Assembly (NCBI GenBank): GCA_028293725.1 | Contig: JAQGOE010000246.1 | Coordinates: 1-64,000, forward strand | Length of the DNA: 64,000 bases | Source of the DNA: Gammaproteobacteria bacterium | Lineage (GTDB): Bacteria; Pseudomonadota; Gammaproteobacteria; Steroidobacterales; Steroidobacteraceae | Direction: 5' to 3' | Position numbers and translations under genes: made by a program | Part shown: positions 54,051-63,615 of the stretch, piece by piece | Position numbering within the stretch: position 1 is the first letter of the stretch | Layout of the letters: each line of letters opens with the position of its first letter | Notes under the pieces: generated by a model | Databases searched by the model: none | What the model was told of the DNA's origin: nothing | Seen by the model: the letters and a program-made list of their open reading frames with translations, nothing else

Positions 54051-56051
54051 ATGATCGATGTTCGCGCTCGTGACAACTCGGGCGCCCGGAACGGTTTGCG
54101 CTTCCTGCTTCGCGGATTGAGCGCGGCGCTGGCGATAATTTTCGTTACCAGCTGCGGCAACAACCTCTTCATCGTCGGCACGCCGGTCATTACGCTAACC
54201 GCGCAGCGTGGCAATTTCACGAGCTACATCGTCACGATCGATCAGATCAATATGACGCGCAAGGACGGCACGGTCTTCTCACTCCCGGTGCCGAATCCCA
54301 GCAGCGGACAAGGCCTGCGCGTCGATCTGGCGCAGCAGACGAATTTCGTGCAGCTCCTGGAGGCCCCCGCGCTGGAGGAGGGAACGTACGTCTCCGCCAC
54401 CTTCTTCCTGGATTACAACGGCGCGTCCATCACGATAGATGACCATGGCTATTCCGGAGCCACTACTCTGATCGACGCCGCGACCGCTACAACGCCGGGG
54501 ACGGACACGATCACCGTGGTTTTCGACCCCAACAACCCCCTGGTGATCGGGAACCAAACGTCCTCGCTGATCAATTTCAACATCGATCTCGAGGCCTCCA
54601 ACACGATCAATATCCCCAATGGAATTCCGGCGATCGTCACCGTACATCCGATCATTACGGTCACTACCGCCCCGGTCTACCAGCAGCCGATATACGTCCG
54701 CGGTCTGTTCGTGTTTGCCGATACGAATGCCGGCAATTTCGTGATGAACACGCGCGCGCTGCACGACCTGGCCAACAATACGACTGGCGCGATAACGGTG
54801 CTTCCGAGTGCCCAGACCTATTACAACATCGATGGCGTGACCTACGTGGGGGCGGCAGGACTCGCGCAGCTTTCTGCTCTGAAGGCAGAGACTGCCGCGC
54901 TACAGATTGCGGCGATCGGCACGACCACCGCCGGCAATCCTATCGGTAACCTGGCGAAAGACACTCCCACATTCACAGCCACCGAGGTCTATGCCGGTTC
55001 GAGCCTCGAAAGCACCATCCAGGACCACGTCACGGGCATAGTGGCCGGTCGGAGCGGCAATACACTCACGCTCAATGCCGCGTCACTCGTTGACCGCATC
55101 GGCGACTTAGGTTTTACGCAGTCCATACCGGTGACGTTGGCGCCGACCACTGCCACGAGTGGCACTATAGTGAGTGTCGATGGCGTCGCGAGCCCCTCGC
55201 CCGCACCCACGATCGATACGATCTCGATCGGGCAGTACATCGAGGTCTCCGGGGTGGTCAACCCGAGTGGCCCCAGCAACGGCTATGTCAACGTCAACCC
55301 CGACGGCAGCTTCAATCCCACCGGCCTGGACGCCGCCTTCGGCCAGGTGCGGATAAAGCCCACCACCCTCTGGGGCACTTTGAATTCCGCGACGCCCGGT
55401 AGCGCCTCCGTGAGCCTGAACTGGATTCAGTACTACGAGCCCAGCTTCTATAACTTCACCGGTGTGGGAACGAACACATCGGCGACGAACTACACTATCA
55501 ATACGGGCACCACGGATCTGACTCCGGACGTAAATGCGTCCGCGCCGCCGCTGTTTCAGTTCGTGGGCCTCACGGCTCCCTTTGGTTCAGGGCCGCCGGA
55601 CTTCAATGCGACCACAATCACGGCGGCCTCCTCGCTCCCGCAACAGCTCATCATTGAATTTGGGGGCAGCAACGGGTTCAGCACCAATCCATTCGCCAGC
55701 ATTGCGGCCGGCGGCCTCGTCGTCAATTTGCAGGACCCCACACTCGTGGGCGCCCTCCATGTGCTCCGCACGGGGCCAGCGACAGGAGACGTCGACGTGA
55801 TGACGCTGCCGAACCCAAATCCGGGCGTGTTCGCGGTCGTCCCGGCCACCGGCAATCCGCAGAGCCAATACCTGTTCACCGTCGGCAACGTGACCAACAA
55901 TACCTCGGTACTCAGCGATCCACAGGCTTTCGCGGTCGCCGTTCAGGCCTACGTCAATAACGCCGGGGGGATCAGAAAGATCGTCGCGACCGGTAAATAT
56001 GACGGCGCCGGAAATTTCGTCGCCACGAACATCGAAGTAGCCGCGAAGTAG
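54051..56051 (+). CDS. Large secreted lipoprotein, DUF4382-like
   Basis: A 666-residue protein with a lipoprotein signal (IFVTSCG, Cys near residue 37), a DUF4382-like N-terminal domain (about 45-230; SYIVTIDQINMTRKDG, LEEGTYVSATFFLDY) and a long beta-rich remainder of about 430 residues with OB-like segments. The ATG at 54051 is preceded by AAGGGGGA. It appears to be a diverged relative of the preceding lipoprotein in layout but lacks the Thr tract. Probably co-transcribed with it; role unknown. Confidence 0.75.
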   Translation: MIDVRARDNSGARNGLRFLLRGLSAALAIIFVTSCGNNLFIVGTPVITLTAQRGNFTSYIVTIDQINMTRKDGTVFSLPVPNPSSGQGLRVDLAQQTNFVQLLEAPALEEGTYVSATFFLDYNGASITIDDHGYSGATTLIDAATATTPGTDTITVVFDPNNPLVIGNQTSSLINFNIDLEASNTINIPNGIPAIVTVHPIITVTTAPVYQQPIYVRGLFVFADTNAGNFVMNTRALHDLANNTTGAITVLPSAQTYYNIDGVTYVGAAGLAQLSALKAETAALQIAAIGTTTAGNPIGNLAKDTPTFTATEVYAGSSLESTIQDHVTGIVAGRSGNTLTLNAASLVDRIGDLGFTQSIPVTLAPTTATSGTIVSVDGVASPSPAPTIDTISIGQYIEVSGVVNPSGPSNGYVNVNPDGSFNPTGLDAAFGQVRIKPTTLWGTLNSATPGSASVSLNWIQYYEPSFYNFTGVGTNTSATNYTINTGTTDLTPDVNASAPPLFQFVGLTAPFGSGPPDFNATTITAASSLPQQLIIEFGGSNGFSTNPFASIAAGGLVVNLQDPTLVGALHVLRTGPATGDVDVMTLPNPNPGVFAVVPATGNPQSQYLFTVGNVTNNTSVLSDPQAFAVAVQAYVNNAGGIRKIVATGKYDGAGNFVATNIEVAAK

Positions 56052-56072
56052 CCACGCACTGAGCGAGCCCGC

Positions 56073-57251
56073 ATGCCTTGGAAACGGCGTCCATTCGACG
56101 GTAGTGACCTAGCACGCGCATTGAACATCGCCGATCTCCGCGCGGTGGCTCGGCGGCGCGTGCCTCACTTCGTGTTCGAATACGTGGAGGGCGGAGCGGA
56201 GGACGAGGCCTCGCTCCGCTGCAACCGGACCTCGTTCGAGGCCCTACGGCTCGTTCCGCAAACGCTTGTCGATACCTCGAGCCGGCACCTGCGGACCGAG
56301 ATCCTGGGACGCCCCGCGGCCGCACCACTGGTTATCGGTCCCACGGGACTGAACGGTATGTTGCATGCCGATGGTGACATCGGCCTGGCCCGCGCGGCGG
56401 CTCACCTCGGCATTCCGTTCACCTTGAGTACGATGTCGACCACGAGGCTCGAGGACGTCGCCAAACAGGCAGGCGGCCGACTGTGGATGCAGCTATATGT
56501 CATGAAGAACCGCGCCGTGGCGGAAGACATCATGACCCGTGCGGCGGCCGCCGGGTACGAGGCGCTCGTATTCACGACGGATGCCAATGTCTTTGGCAGC
56601 CGCGAGTGGGATCGCCGCAGCTACCAGGCGCCGGGGAAACCAACACTGCGGGCCAGGCTGGATGCGTTACGTCATCCCGGCTGGCTGCGCAGCGTCCTCA
56701 TGGCGAATGGTATTCCCCGCTTCCGCAACCTGGAGGGATTTCTCCCGCCGGGCGCGACGAGCGCGGTGGGCGGGAGCACCATCATCCCGAAGCTCTTCGA
56801 GGCCACGATCACCTGGGATGACATCACCTGGATTCGCCGCTTCTGGCCGCGCAAGCTGTTGATCAAGGGCGTGTTGAGTGTGCCCGACGCGGAGCGCGCG
56901 GCTGCCCTGGGTTGCGACGGTATCGTGCTGACGAATCACGGCGGACGGCAACTCGACTCCTGCGTAGCACCGATCGATGTCCTTCCTGAGATCGCTGCTG
57001 CCGTGGGCAAGCGCCTCAGCATCATCATCGACGGCGGGTTCCGACGCGGCACCGACGTCATCAAGGCACTCTCCCTGGGCGCGAACGCCGCGATGACCGG
57101 GCGAGCTACTCTGTACGGTCTCGCGGCGAACGGCGAGCGCGGAGTCGAGCGGGCGCTCGAGATTCTGACGACAGAGATGGAGCGCGCCATGGGCCAGCTC
57201 GGCGTGAACTCAGTTGCTGACCTTGGACCCCACGTCATTCGTCGAAGCTGA
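56073..57251 (+). CDS. FMN-dependent alpha-hydroxyacid dehydrogenase (lactate/mandelate type)
   Basis: A 392-residue flavoenzyme that oxidises an alpha-hydroxy acid to the oxo acid. Conserved residues: Tyr in FEYVEGGAEDE, Tyr in LWMQLYV, Lys in LLIKGVLS, and the catalytic His-Gly-Gly-Arg in LTNHGGRQLD; the phosphate site includes IIDGGFRRGTD. L-lactate and mandelate dehydrogenases cannot be separated from sequence alone. Its 3' end overlaps that of the convergent hydrolase gene by 42 bp. Confidence 0.88.
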   Translation: MPWKRRPFDGSDLARALNIADLRAVARRRVPHFVFEYVEGGAEDEASLRCNRTSFEALRLVPQTLVDTSSRHLRTEILGRPAAAPLVIGPTGLNGMLHADGDIGLARAAAHLGIPFTLSTMSTTRLEDVAKQAGGRLWMQLYVMKNRAVAEDIMTRAAAAGYEALVFTTDANVFGSREWDRRSYQAPGKPTLRARLDALRHPGWLRSVLMANGIPRFRNLEGFLPPGATSAVGGSTIIPKLFEATITWDDITWIRRFWPRKLLIKGVLSVPDAERAAALGCDGIVLTNHGGRQLDSCVAPIDVLPEIAAAVGKRLSIIIDGGFRRGTDVIKALSLGANAAMTGRATLYGLAANGERGVERALEILTTEMERAMGQLGVNSVADLGPHVIRRS

Positions 57252-58337
57252 CTCGCGCAGCAGTCTCTCGAGTTCCCCTTTCCAGATCGCGGGCAGGCTG
57301 TGAGTCTGGTGCCCGGCGGTCCGGTCGCTCAACGGAATCACGACAGCCCGCCCGTGCGGAACGCGCTTGATCTCACGCTCGAGAATGCCTAGCTCGGGAG
57401 GATTGATGAGATCGTCCGCGGAATTCACCGCGAGCAGAGGAACCCGGATTTTCTCCAGGAGCGGACCAGGGTCGTAGTCGTGTGAGGCATCCAACGCGTA
57501 CATGATGTCATTGGCGTCATTTGTCTTCACGAAATCGGCAACATACTCATCGATCGCCTGGTCCGCCTGGGCAAGCGTCGGTCCCTGGCGCTGACGTACT
57601 ACAGGGTTGCTGCTCACGAACCAAAGCATCCCGGCAACTGTCTTGAACGCCGCAGGCTGATTCTGATAATCGCCCCCATGCCACTCCGGGTCGTTGCGGA
57701 TCGCTTCGATGCCCAAGAGTCGCCATGCGCGGTTACGCCCGGCGACCTGGGCCGGGAGGCTCGCCAACGGCATTAGCGCGTCCATGAAGTCGGGGTGCTG
57801 CTCACCCCAAACCCACGTGTGCATGCCACCCATGGACGTGCCCATGATCAGTCGAGCGTGATTGACACCAAGCCCCTCGGTGAGCAGTCGGAACTGCGCG
57901 GTTACCATGTCGGTGTACCCGTAATGGGGAAAGTGCGCGTGCAGACTGTCACTCGGCTTACTTGATTTGCCGTGGCCGATACCATCGGACATCACGATGA
58001 AATACTTCGTGGCGTCCAGCGGCTGGCCCGGGCCAAACAACTCGCCAGCGAATTGTGGCCGTAGAAAACCGTCAGCGCTGCCTCCCGTGCCGTGTCCAAT
58101 GAGGACCGCGTTACGCACCATTCCGTGTGCGTCTTTAACGGGCTTGCCGAGCGTGAGGTAGTGGATTCGCAGCTCCGGCAGCGTTTCGCCGGAGGTGAAC
58201 GTGAAGCCTTTAATGACGTAGTCGCCCGTGACGGGCGTCGGGGGCGGGGTGGCTGCCGTTGCGTTCCCGGTCAGTATGAGGGCCGGTAGGAAGGCCTTGA
58301 CCCACCGGGCGACCTGCCCCATGAATTTCGTATCCAT
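57210..58337 (-). CDS. Exported alpha/beta hydrolase, homoserine acetyltransferase-like
   Basis: A 375-residue alpha/beta-hydrolase with a signal peptide (ending NATA), which rules against the cytoplasmic MetX role. The nucleophile elbow is GTSMGG; the acid Asp lies in VNSADDLINPPE and the His in GHQTHSLPA. Overall layout resembles MetX and related secreted esterases. ATG at 58337, with a GTG one codon earlier also possible. Confidence 0.8.
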   Translation of the reverse strand: MDTKFMGQVARWVKAFLPALILTGNATAATPPPTPVTGDYVIKGFTFTSGETLPELRIHYLTLGKPVKDAHGMVRNAVLIGHGTGGSADGFLRPQFAGELFGPGQPLDATKYFIVMSDGIGHGKSSKPSDSLHAHFPHYGYTDMVTAQFRLLTEGLGVNHARLIMGTSMGGMHTWVWGEQHPDFMDALMPLASLPAQVAGRNRAWRLLGIEAIRNDPEWHGGDYQNQPAAFKTVAGMLWFVSSNPVVRQRQGPTLAQADQAIDEYVADFVKTNDANDIMYALDASHDYDPGPLLEKIRVPLLAVNSADDLINPPELGILEREIKRVPHGRAVVIPLSDRTAGHQTHSLPAIWKGELERLLRESASTNDVGSKVSN

Positions 58338-58346
58338 CACGCCAAC

Positions 58347-58386
58347 CCCGCTGAGTGCCGCTTTTTGAAAGCGGCACTCTAGCGGG
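58347..58386. terminator. 18-bp stem hairpin between gfa and hydrolase genes
   Basis: CCCGCT plus GAGTGCCGCTTT (58347-58364) pairs with AAAGCGGCACTC plus AGCGGG (58368-58386, one-base bulge) around a 3-base loop. It lies downstream of gfa and just upstream of the hydrolase gene on the minus strand. No U-tract follows, so it is a terminator-like or processing hairpin. Confidence 0.5.
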
Positions 58387-58409
58387 AGCGTGATCTTCGA
58401 GCTAGACCC

Positions 58410-58982
58410 TCAGGCGGACAGGACGCCCTTCGACTTCGCGGTGTGCGTGGCGATCGCATCCATCAGTGGGGGCGACAGGCAGTCATACGGCTCGAGGTGC
58501 AGCTCTTTCAGCCGCGCGCGCACGGCGCCCATCTGTGCCGGCGGGAAGCCCGACTCGATGATCGAGGAGACGAACGCAGCGAAGGTAGGCGCCCCCCAAC
58601 CGCTCTCCTTCGACAACTCGGTGTGCACGAAGTCCAGGCCGTAGAACGCATGACCCTTGTTCTCGATGCGTCCGTACATATGAACGCCGCAACCCGTGCA
58701 AGCATGGCGTTGGATCGTCGCGGTCGAATCCACGACCTTGAGCTTCTGCTCGTTCGCGGTGACCTTCACGTTGTCGCGCCCCGTCACTGCGATCTGCGCG
58801 AAGGTGGCGCCCTGCGGCTTCCAACACTTGGTGCATCCGCAGACATGGTTATGGGCGATATCGCCCTTGATGCTGACGGTCACCGGCGACGAGGTGCATT
58901 TGCAGGTCAGCGTGCCACCGGCGAAGTTGGCAACTCCGGGTTTGACGCCACCATCGACGGCCGGATGAATGGTAGTAGCCAT
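58410..58982 (-). CDS. gfa: S-(hydroxymethyl)glutathione synthase
   Basis: A 190-residue glutathione-dependent formaldehyde-activating enzyme that speeds adduct formation between formaldehyde and glutathione. Zinc-binding Cys clusters are visible: CKC near residue 27, CGCTKC (about 48-53) and CTGC (about 95-98). It lies 66 bp downstream of the class III ADH gene and supplies its substrate. AAGGAAAA precedes the ATG. Confidence 0.93.
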   Translation of the reverse strand: MATTIHPAVDGGVKPGVANFAGGTLTCKCTSSPVTVSIKGDIAHNHVCGCTKCWKPQGATFAQIAVTGRDNVKVTANEQKLKVVDSTATIQRHACTGCGVHMYGRIENKGHAFYGLDFVHTELSKESGWGAPTFAAFVSSIIESGFPPAQMGAVRARLKELHLEPYDCLSPPLMDAIATHTAKSKGVLSA

Positions 58983-59048
58983 GATGTTTTCCTTTCAGCG
59001 GTTTTGCTTGAATCTAAAACGGTTATGCTTGCGGCGGTCTCGCGCGCC

Positions 59049-60158
59049 CTAAAACGTCACGACGGAGCGAATCGACTCGCCCTTGTGCATGAGGTCGAAC
59101 GCGTCGTTGATCTTCTCGATCGGCATCACGTGCGTGATGAGGTCGTCGATGTTGATCTTCTTATCCATGTACCAGTCAACGATCTTCGGCGTGTCGGTAC
59201 GGCCGCGGGCGCCCCCGAACGCACTCCCCTTCCACACACGACCGGTGACGAGTTGGAATGGGCGGGTCTTGATCTCCTGTCCGGCACCGGCGACTCCGAT
59301 GACCACCGACACACCCCAGCCGCGGTGGCAACACTCGAGCGCCTGGCGCATGAGATCGACATTGCCCACGCACTCGAAGCTGTAATCCGCGCCGCCATCC
59401 GTGAGCGCAACCAGGTGTTGCACCAGGTCGCCCCCGACTTCCTTCGGGTTCACGAAGTGCGTCATGCCGAACTTCTCCGCCAGCGACTTGCGCCGCGGAT
59501 TGATGTCCACGCCGATGATCTTGTTGGCGCCGACGATGCGTGCGCCCTGGATCACGTTCAAGCCGATACCGCCGAGGCCAAACACCACGACATTCGCACC
59601 AGGCTCGACCTTGGCCGTGTTGATAACGGCGCCGACGCCTGTGGTCACGCCGCAGCCGATATAGCAAACCTTCTCAAACGGGGCGTCCTCGCGAATCTTC
59701 GCCAGGGCGATCTCCGGCAGCACGGTGTAGTTGGAGAACGTCGAGCAGCCCATGTAGTGATGGATCATCTCCTTACCGATGGAGAAGCGGCTCGTGCCGT
59801 CGGGCATCACACCCTTACCCTGTGTGCCGCGGATGGCCGTGCACAGATTCGTCTTGCGCGAGAGGCATGATTTGCACTGCCGGCACTCCGGCGTGTACAG
59901 CGGAATCACGTGATCGCCCTTTTTCAGCGTGGTGACTCCCGGACCGACGTCGACGACGATTCCCGCGCCCTCATGGCCGAAAATGACAGGAAAAAGGCCT
60001 TCCGGATCGGCACCCGAGCGGGTGAATTCGTCCGTATGACACACACCGCTGGCCTTGATTTCGACCAGGACTTCACCCGCCTTGGGACCCTGGAGATCGA
60101 CCTCGACCACTTCCAGCGGTTTTCCCGCCGCGTATGCGATTGCAGCTTTCGTTTTCAT
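59049..60158 (-). CDS. adhC: S-(hydroxymethyl)glutathione dehydrogenase (class III ADH)
   Basis: A 369-residue zinc, NAD-dependent dehydrogenase that oxidises S-hydroxymethylglutathione to S-formylglutathione. Catalytic zinc ligands: Cys in GVCHTDE and His in FGHEGAGIV; the structural zinc site has four Cys in [15 protein letters not shown]; the NAD fold is [16 protein letters not shown] precedes the ATG. It forms a pair with gfa and is divergent from the AAA+/Fis regulator. Confidence 0.95.
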   Translation of the reverse strand: MKTKAAIAYAAGKPLEVVEVDLQGPKAGEVLVEIKASGVCHTDEFTRSGADPEGLFPVIFGHEGAGIVVDVGPGVTTLKKGDHVIPLYTPECRQCKSCLSRKTNLCTAIRGTQGKGVMPDGTSRFSIGKEMIHHYMGCSTFSNYTVLPEIALAKIREDAPFEKVCYIGCGVTTGVGAVINTAKVEPGANVVVFGLGGIGLNVIQGARIVGANKIIGVDINPRRKSLAEKFGMTHFVNPKEVGGDLVQHLVALTDGGADYSFECVGNVDLMRQALECCHRGWGVSVVIGVAGAGQEIKTRPFQLVTGRVWKGSAFGGARGRTDTPKIVDWYMDKKINIDDLITHVMPIEKINDAFDLMHKGESIRSVVTF

Positions 60159-60279
60159 GCGACCCTCATTTCAACTGCCCGCACGGGCGTCGGTCCCGTG
60201 CTTGGCGAGCGGCAGAGTCTACCCGCTGCTTACGTGAAATTAATACGGCGCACCGCCCCTTGGTCGCGTGGACGGGCAG

Positions 60280-60296
60280 TGTTCCAATACGGAACA
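60280..60296. promoter_or_regulatory. Inverted repeat between adhC and Fis-type regulator
   Basis: TGTTCC-AATAC-GGAACA is a perfect 6-bp inverted repeat with a 5-bp centre, 122 bp upstream of adhC and 129 bp upstream of the regulator. Form and position suit an upstream activating site for the Fis-domain regulator. A second, weaker repeat ATCGAA-N7-TTCGAT is at 60372-60390. Confidence 0.55.
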
Positions 60297-60300
60297 GTCA

Positions 60301-60404
60301 TCGGGAGCTTTGTATCGAAAGCGATGCTCGTGTACGTGACACTTTCCACGCCGTGGCATAATCGTCCGGAGATCGAACACTGCGTTCGATTGTCGGGAGC
60401 TTTG
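60301..60404 (+). repeat. 12-bp direct repeat pair TCGGGAGCTTTG
   Basis: TCGGGAGCTTTG occurs at 60301-60312 and 60393-60404, 92 bp apart, in the adhC-regulator intergenic region. Purpose unknown; a regulatory site or the trace of a local duplication. Confidence 0.45.
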
Positions 60405-60424
60405 CCAGACTAGAGGGGGAGGCC

Positions 60425-62392
60425 ATGCTCCAGCAGATTGGTAGTCATGCCCGTTACATTCAGTCGGTCCTGCGGGGCACGGCACGCGAGGATAGCGCTA
60501 GCACGCCGGATTACGTGAAGCGCTCCTGGCTGCGTTGTCTCGGCCAGTACCATCTCGACCCGCAGTCACAGCGGGAGCCGTTCGTTTTGCCCCGCGAGGA
60601 GCGCCTGGCTCGCAAAGAGCAGAACCTCGAGCTGGTCTCTTTTGCTGATGCGGAGATGGCCCACCTGTACCACCAGTTGGCGGGATCGGGTTACTCCATC
60701 ATCCTGACCGACCTGGACGGAGTGCTGCTCGATTACTACGGCGACCTGAGCTTCCGCAACGCCGCGTTCCGCACCGGATTGGTGCTGGGCGCCGTCTGGA
60801 GCGAGGAGCATGGCGGCACGAACGGCATGGGGACGTGCCTGTTCGAGCGCGCGCCGCTCATCATTCATCGCGACCAGCATTTTTTCTCCCGCAACACCGG
60901 GCTAACTTGTTGCGCGGCACCGATATTCGACTACCGCGGCGATCTCGTTGCCGTGCTGGATGCCTCCGGCGAATCCGACCGCGCGCAGCAGCACACGCTC
61001 GTGCTGGTGAACATGTCGGCGCAGATGATCGAGAACCGGCTGTTCCTGAACCGCTTCCGGGATGGTTTCGTGGTGCGCTTTCACAGCCGGCCCGAGTTGG
61101 TCGGCACCTGGAGCGAAGGAATCATCGCGATGGATCCGACGGGTGCCATCGCCGCGCTCGACCGCAACGCCCTGTTCCAACTCGGCTTCAAAAGCTCGGC
61201 GGAGTTAGTGGGCGCACCGCTCGAGCGCATTTTCAACATCTCACTGCCCGCCCTCGTCGGCCGCAGTCAGAAAAAGTCATTCCACCCGCTGGCGATTTAC
61301 GAGACCCGTCATGGCGGCCGCTTTTTCGCGGTCGCGCAGGCCCCGCAATCGAAGCGGACACCCGCGAACAAACAGCCGGCCGAGCCGCTCGAGGGGCGCT
61401 CGATGCCCGAGACGGGACGCAGCGTGCTCGATGAGCTCGATCTCGGCGACCCGGTCCTGGCGCGCAACATCCAGGCCGCCAAGCGGCTCGAGTCGCGCGA
61501 CATTCCGATACTCCTGCTCGGTGAGTCGGGCACGGGCAAGGAATTCTTCGCACGCGCGCTACACTCGGCCAGCGAGCGAGCCGACAAGCCGTTCGTTGCG
61601 GTGAATTGCGGCTCGCTACCCGAGACGCTCATGCAGAACGAGCTGTTTGGTCGTGCCGGGGGTGTCAGCACCGCGGCGGAAGACGAGCGCGGCAGAATCG
61701 TACAGGCCAACGGCGGCACCCTCTTCCTCGATGACATCGGCGACCTGCCGCTCGAGTTGCAATCGCAACTCCTGCACGTGTTGGAGGAGCGCGAGGTATT
61801 GCCTCGCGGCTCGGAATCCCCGGTCAAAGTCGACATCCGCCTGGTGAGTGCCGCGCGCGGCAGCCTGCAGGAAAAGATCCGCCGCAGCGAGTTCCGGGAA
61901 GATCTGTTCTACCGGCTGCAGAGCCTGGTCCTTACATTACCGCCGTTGCGGGACCGTAAAGACAAACAGGCCTTGATCCGTCACATCTTTTCGCAGGAGA
62001 GCGCCGCGACTCCGGCTGTCACCCTGAGCGAAGATCTGATCGACGCGCTGTGCGCCTATTCGTGGCCGGGCAACATCCGCCAGTTGCGTAACGTGCTGCG
62101 CGGCATGATTGCATTGCGAACCAGTGACCGGCTCGACATCACGAGTCTCCCCGCGGACTATGGCATCGGCCAACCCGTCGCGGAGCACGAGACGTCGGAA
62201 GGCTCCGGCGAAACCCAGTCTCTCAATCCGCTGGAGAAAGCGGAACGCAGCGCCTTGCTGCGGGAAATCGACCTTCATCACGGCAATATCAGCCGCGTCG
62301 CGCAAAAGCTCGGTATCGGGCGCAATACGCTGTATCGCAAGATGAGGCGGCTCGACATTGCGTTTCCTGCGAGGCAGTCAGCGCGGCGCTGA
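60425..62392 (+). CDS. AcoR-like AAA+/Fis regulator with degenerate GAFTGA loop
   Basis: A 655-residue regulator: N-terminal GAF-type sensor (about 75-200), a PAS-like segment (about 230-290), an AAA+ domain (about 330-560; Walker A GESGTGKE at 365-372, Walker B LFLDDIG, Arg finger FREDLFYRL) and a C-terminal Fis-type helix-turn-helix (NISRVAQKLGIGRNTLYRKM). The sigma-54-contact loop GAFTGA is replaced by GGVSTA (about 412-417), and the usual Asp-Glu of Walker B reads Asp-Asp. The protein may therefore not activate sigma-54 promoters in the normal way. It is divergent from adhC-gfa, so control of formaldehyde metabolism is likely. GAGGGGGAGG precedes the ATG. Confidence 0.88.
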   Translation: MLQQIGSHARYIQSVLRGTAREDSASTPDYVKRSWLRCLGQYHLDPQSQREPFVLPREERLARKEQNLELVSFADAEMAHLYHQLAGSGYSIILTDLDGVLLDYYGDLSFRNAAFRTGLVLGAVWSEEHGGTNGMGTCLFERAPLIIHRDQHFFSRNTGLTCCAAPIFDYRGDLVAVLDASGESDRAQQHTLVLVNMSAQMIENRLFLNRFRDGFVVRFHSRPELVGTWSEGIIAMDPTGAIAALDRNALFQLGFKSSAELVGAPLERIFNISLPALVGRSQKKSFHPLAIYETRHGGRFFAVAQAPQSKRTPANKQPAEPLEGRSMPETGRSVLDELDLGDPVLARNIQAAKRLESRDIPILLLGESGTGKEFFARALHSASERADKPFVAVNCGSLPETLMQNELFGRAGGVSTAAEDERGRIVQANGGTLFLDDIGDLPLELQSQLLHVLEEREVLPRGSESPVKVDIRLVSAARGSLQEKIRRSEFREDLFYRLQSLVLTLPPLRDRKDKQALIRHIFSQESAATPAVTLSEDLIDALCAYSWPGNIRQLRNVLRGMIALRTSDRLDITSLPADYGIGQPVAEHETSEGSGETQSLNPLEKAERSALLREIDLHHGNISRVAQKLGIGRNTLYRKMRRLDIAFPARQSARR

Positions 62393-62437
62393 GCCACAAT
62401 ACGTGTCCCCGGTGCCCCTCTCTAAAGGAGCCTCTCT

Positions 62438-62854
62438 ATGGCGGACACGATTTTTGGAAAAATCCTCGCGGGCCAGATCCCCTGCCACAAGGTGTACGAG
62501 GACGATAAAGTCCTCGCGTTTCTCGATATCAATCCCCTTAGTACAGGGCACACGCTGGTGGTCCCCAAGGAGCCGGCGGAGACGATGGACCGGCTTTCGG
62601 ACGAGTCCGCCGCGGCACTCGGCCGTGTACTACCCCGCCTCTGCCGGGCCGTAATCGCGGTCACCGGCGTCAAGCAGTACAACGTGCTCGAGAACAACGG
62701 CACGGCGGCTCATCAGGCGATTGCGCACGTGCATTTCCACATCATTCCGAAGCCGAATGCCATCGAGGGACTCGGTGTGGGGTGGCCACAGCAGGCATTC
62801 GACCACAAAGCTGGGGGAGAATTGGCCGCGAAGCTGCGCGCGGCCGTGGGTTGA
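62438..62854 (+). CDS. HIT-family nucleotide hydrolase
   Basis: A 138-residue protein of the HIT (Hint) group. The catalytic histidine triad reads HVHFHIIP (H-x-H-x-H). Such enzymes hydrolyse AMP-lysine-type adducts and purine nucleoside phosphoramidates. AAGGAG precedes the ATG. Confidence 0.93.
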   Translation: MADTIFGKILAGQIPCHKVYEDDKVLAFLDINPLSTGHTLVVPKEPAETMDRLSDESAAALGRVLPRLCRAVIAVTGVKQYNVLENNGTAAHQAIAHVHFHIIPKPNAIEGLGVGWPQQAFDHKAGGELAAKLRAAVG

Positions 62855-62951
62855 CCGCACCATGACTTGACAGTCAGTAAGCGTATGCTTACTGTAAGCC
62901 GTGACTGACGTTCTGGTGAGCCCGTAACCCAACCCATACGAGGGATCGATC

Positions 62952-63599
62952 ATGAGTGACATCGTCATCCACGGCGTACCTGGCAGCCCATACCTCCGCA
63001 GCGCCCTGCTCGGCTTCGAGGAAAGAGGCATCCCGTACCAGCTCGCGGCAATGCCGTTCGGAGCACAGCACGGCGAGGAGCATTTGAAGCGCCAACCTTT
63101 CGGCCGTATCCCGGCAATGGAACACGGTGAATTCTGTCTCTATGAGACGCAGGCGATTCTTCGCTACGCCGACACTTTGGGCTCCGGGCCTTCACTGATA
63201 CCACGGGATTCGCGGGGCGCCGCCCGGATGAATCAGATTGTGGGCATCGTCGACTGGTATGTGTTTCCGGCCATATCGGCGGGCATCACTGCCGAGCGTC
63301 TCATGTCGCAAGCCTTCTGGGGCCGGCCCACCGACGAGAGCAACATCGCGAAAGCCATGCCCGTCGCGCGCACCTGTATCGGAGAAATCGACCGCTTGAA
63401 GGGTGCGTCGGAATTCCTGACAGGTAGCAGCGTGTCCATCGCGGATCTTATGTTGGTGCCCCATCTGGAGTACTTTCGAGCGACTCCGGAGGGAACTCAG
63501 CTTTTGAAAGGGACCTCGCTCGATGGCTGGCTGACACGCATGACGATGCGTGCGAGCATGCAGGCCACCCGGGCGGAGCGACTCAAACAAACCGCATGA
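62952..63599 (+). CDS. Glutathione S-transferase family protein
   Basis: A 215-residue protein with an N-terminal thioredoxin-like domain (about 1-80; start MSDIVIHGVPGSPYLRSALL, the cis-Pro region IPAMEHGEFCLYETQAI) and an all-helical C-terminal domain. A Ser in GSPYLRS is the likely glutathione-activating residue. Substrate not predictable. It overlaps nothing and precedes an ArsR gene by 16 bp. Confidence 0.88.
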   Translation: MSDIVIHGVPGSPYLRSALLGFEERGIPYQLAAMPFGAQHGEEHLKRQPFGRIPAMEHGEFCLYETQAILRYADTLGSGPSLIPRDSRGAARMNQIVGIVDWYVFPAISAGITAERLMSQAFWGRPTDESNIAKAMPVARTCIGEIDRLKGASEFLTGSSVSIADLMLVPHLEYFRATPEGTQLLKGTSLDGWLTRMTMRASMQATRAERLKQTA

Positions 63600-63615
63600 T
63601 GATCCAACGGACGAT

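Noticed and set aside
58443..59870. 475-codon plus-strand open frame over gfa and adhC
   Set aside because: Antisense shadow spanning two well-defined genes and the gap between them; no domain recognised.
60159..60424. Sigma-54 promoter for adhC-gfa
   Set aside because: TGGCAT at about 60354 lacks the downstream TGC element at the right spacing, and no minus-strand match to TGGCAC-N5-TTGC was found.
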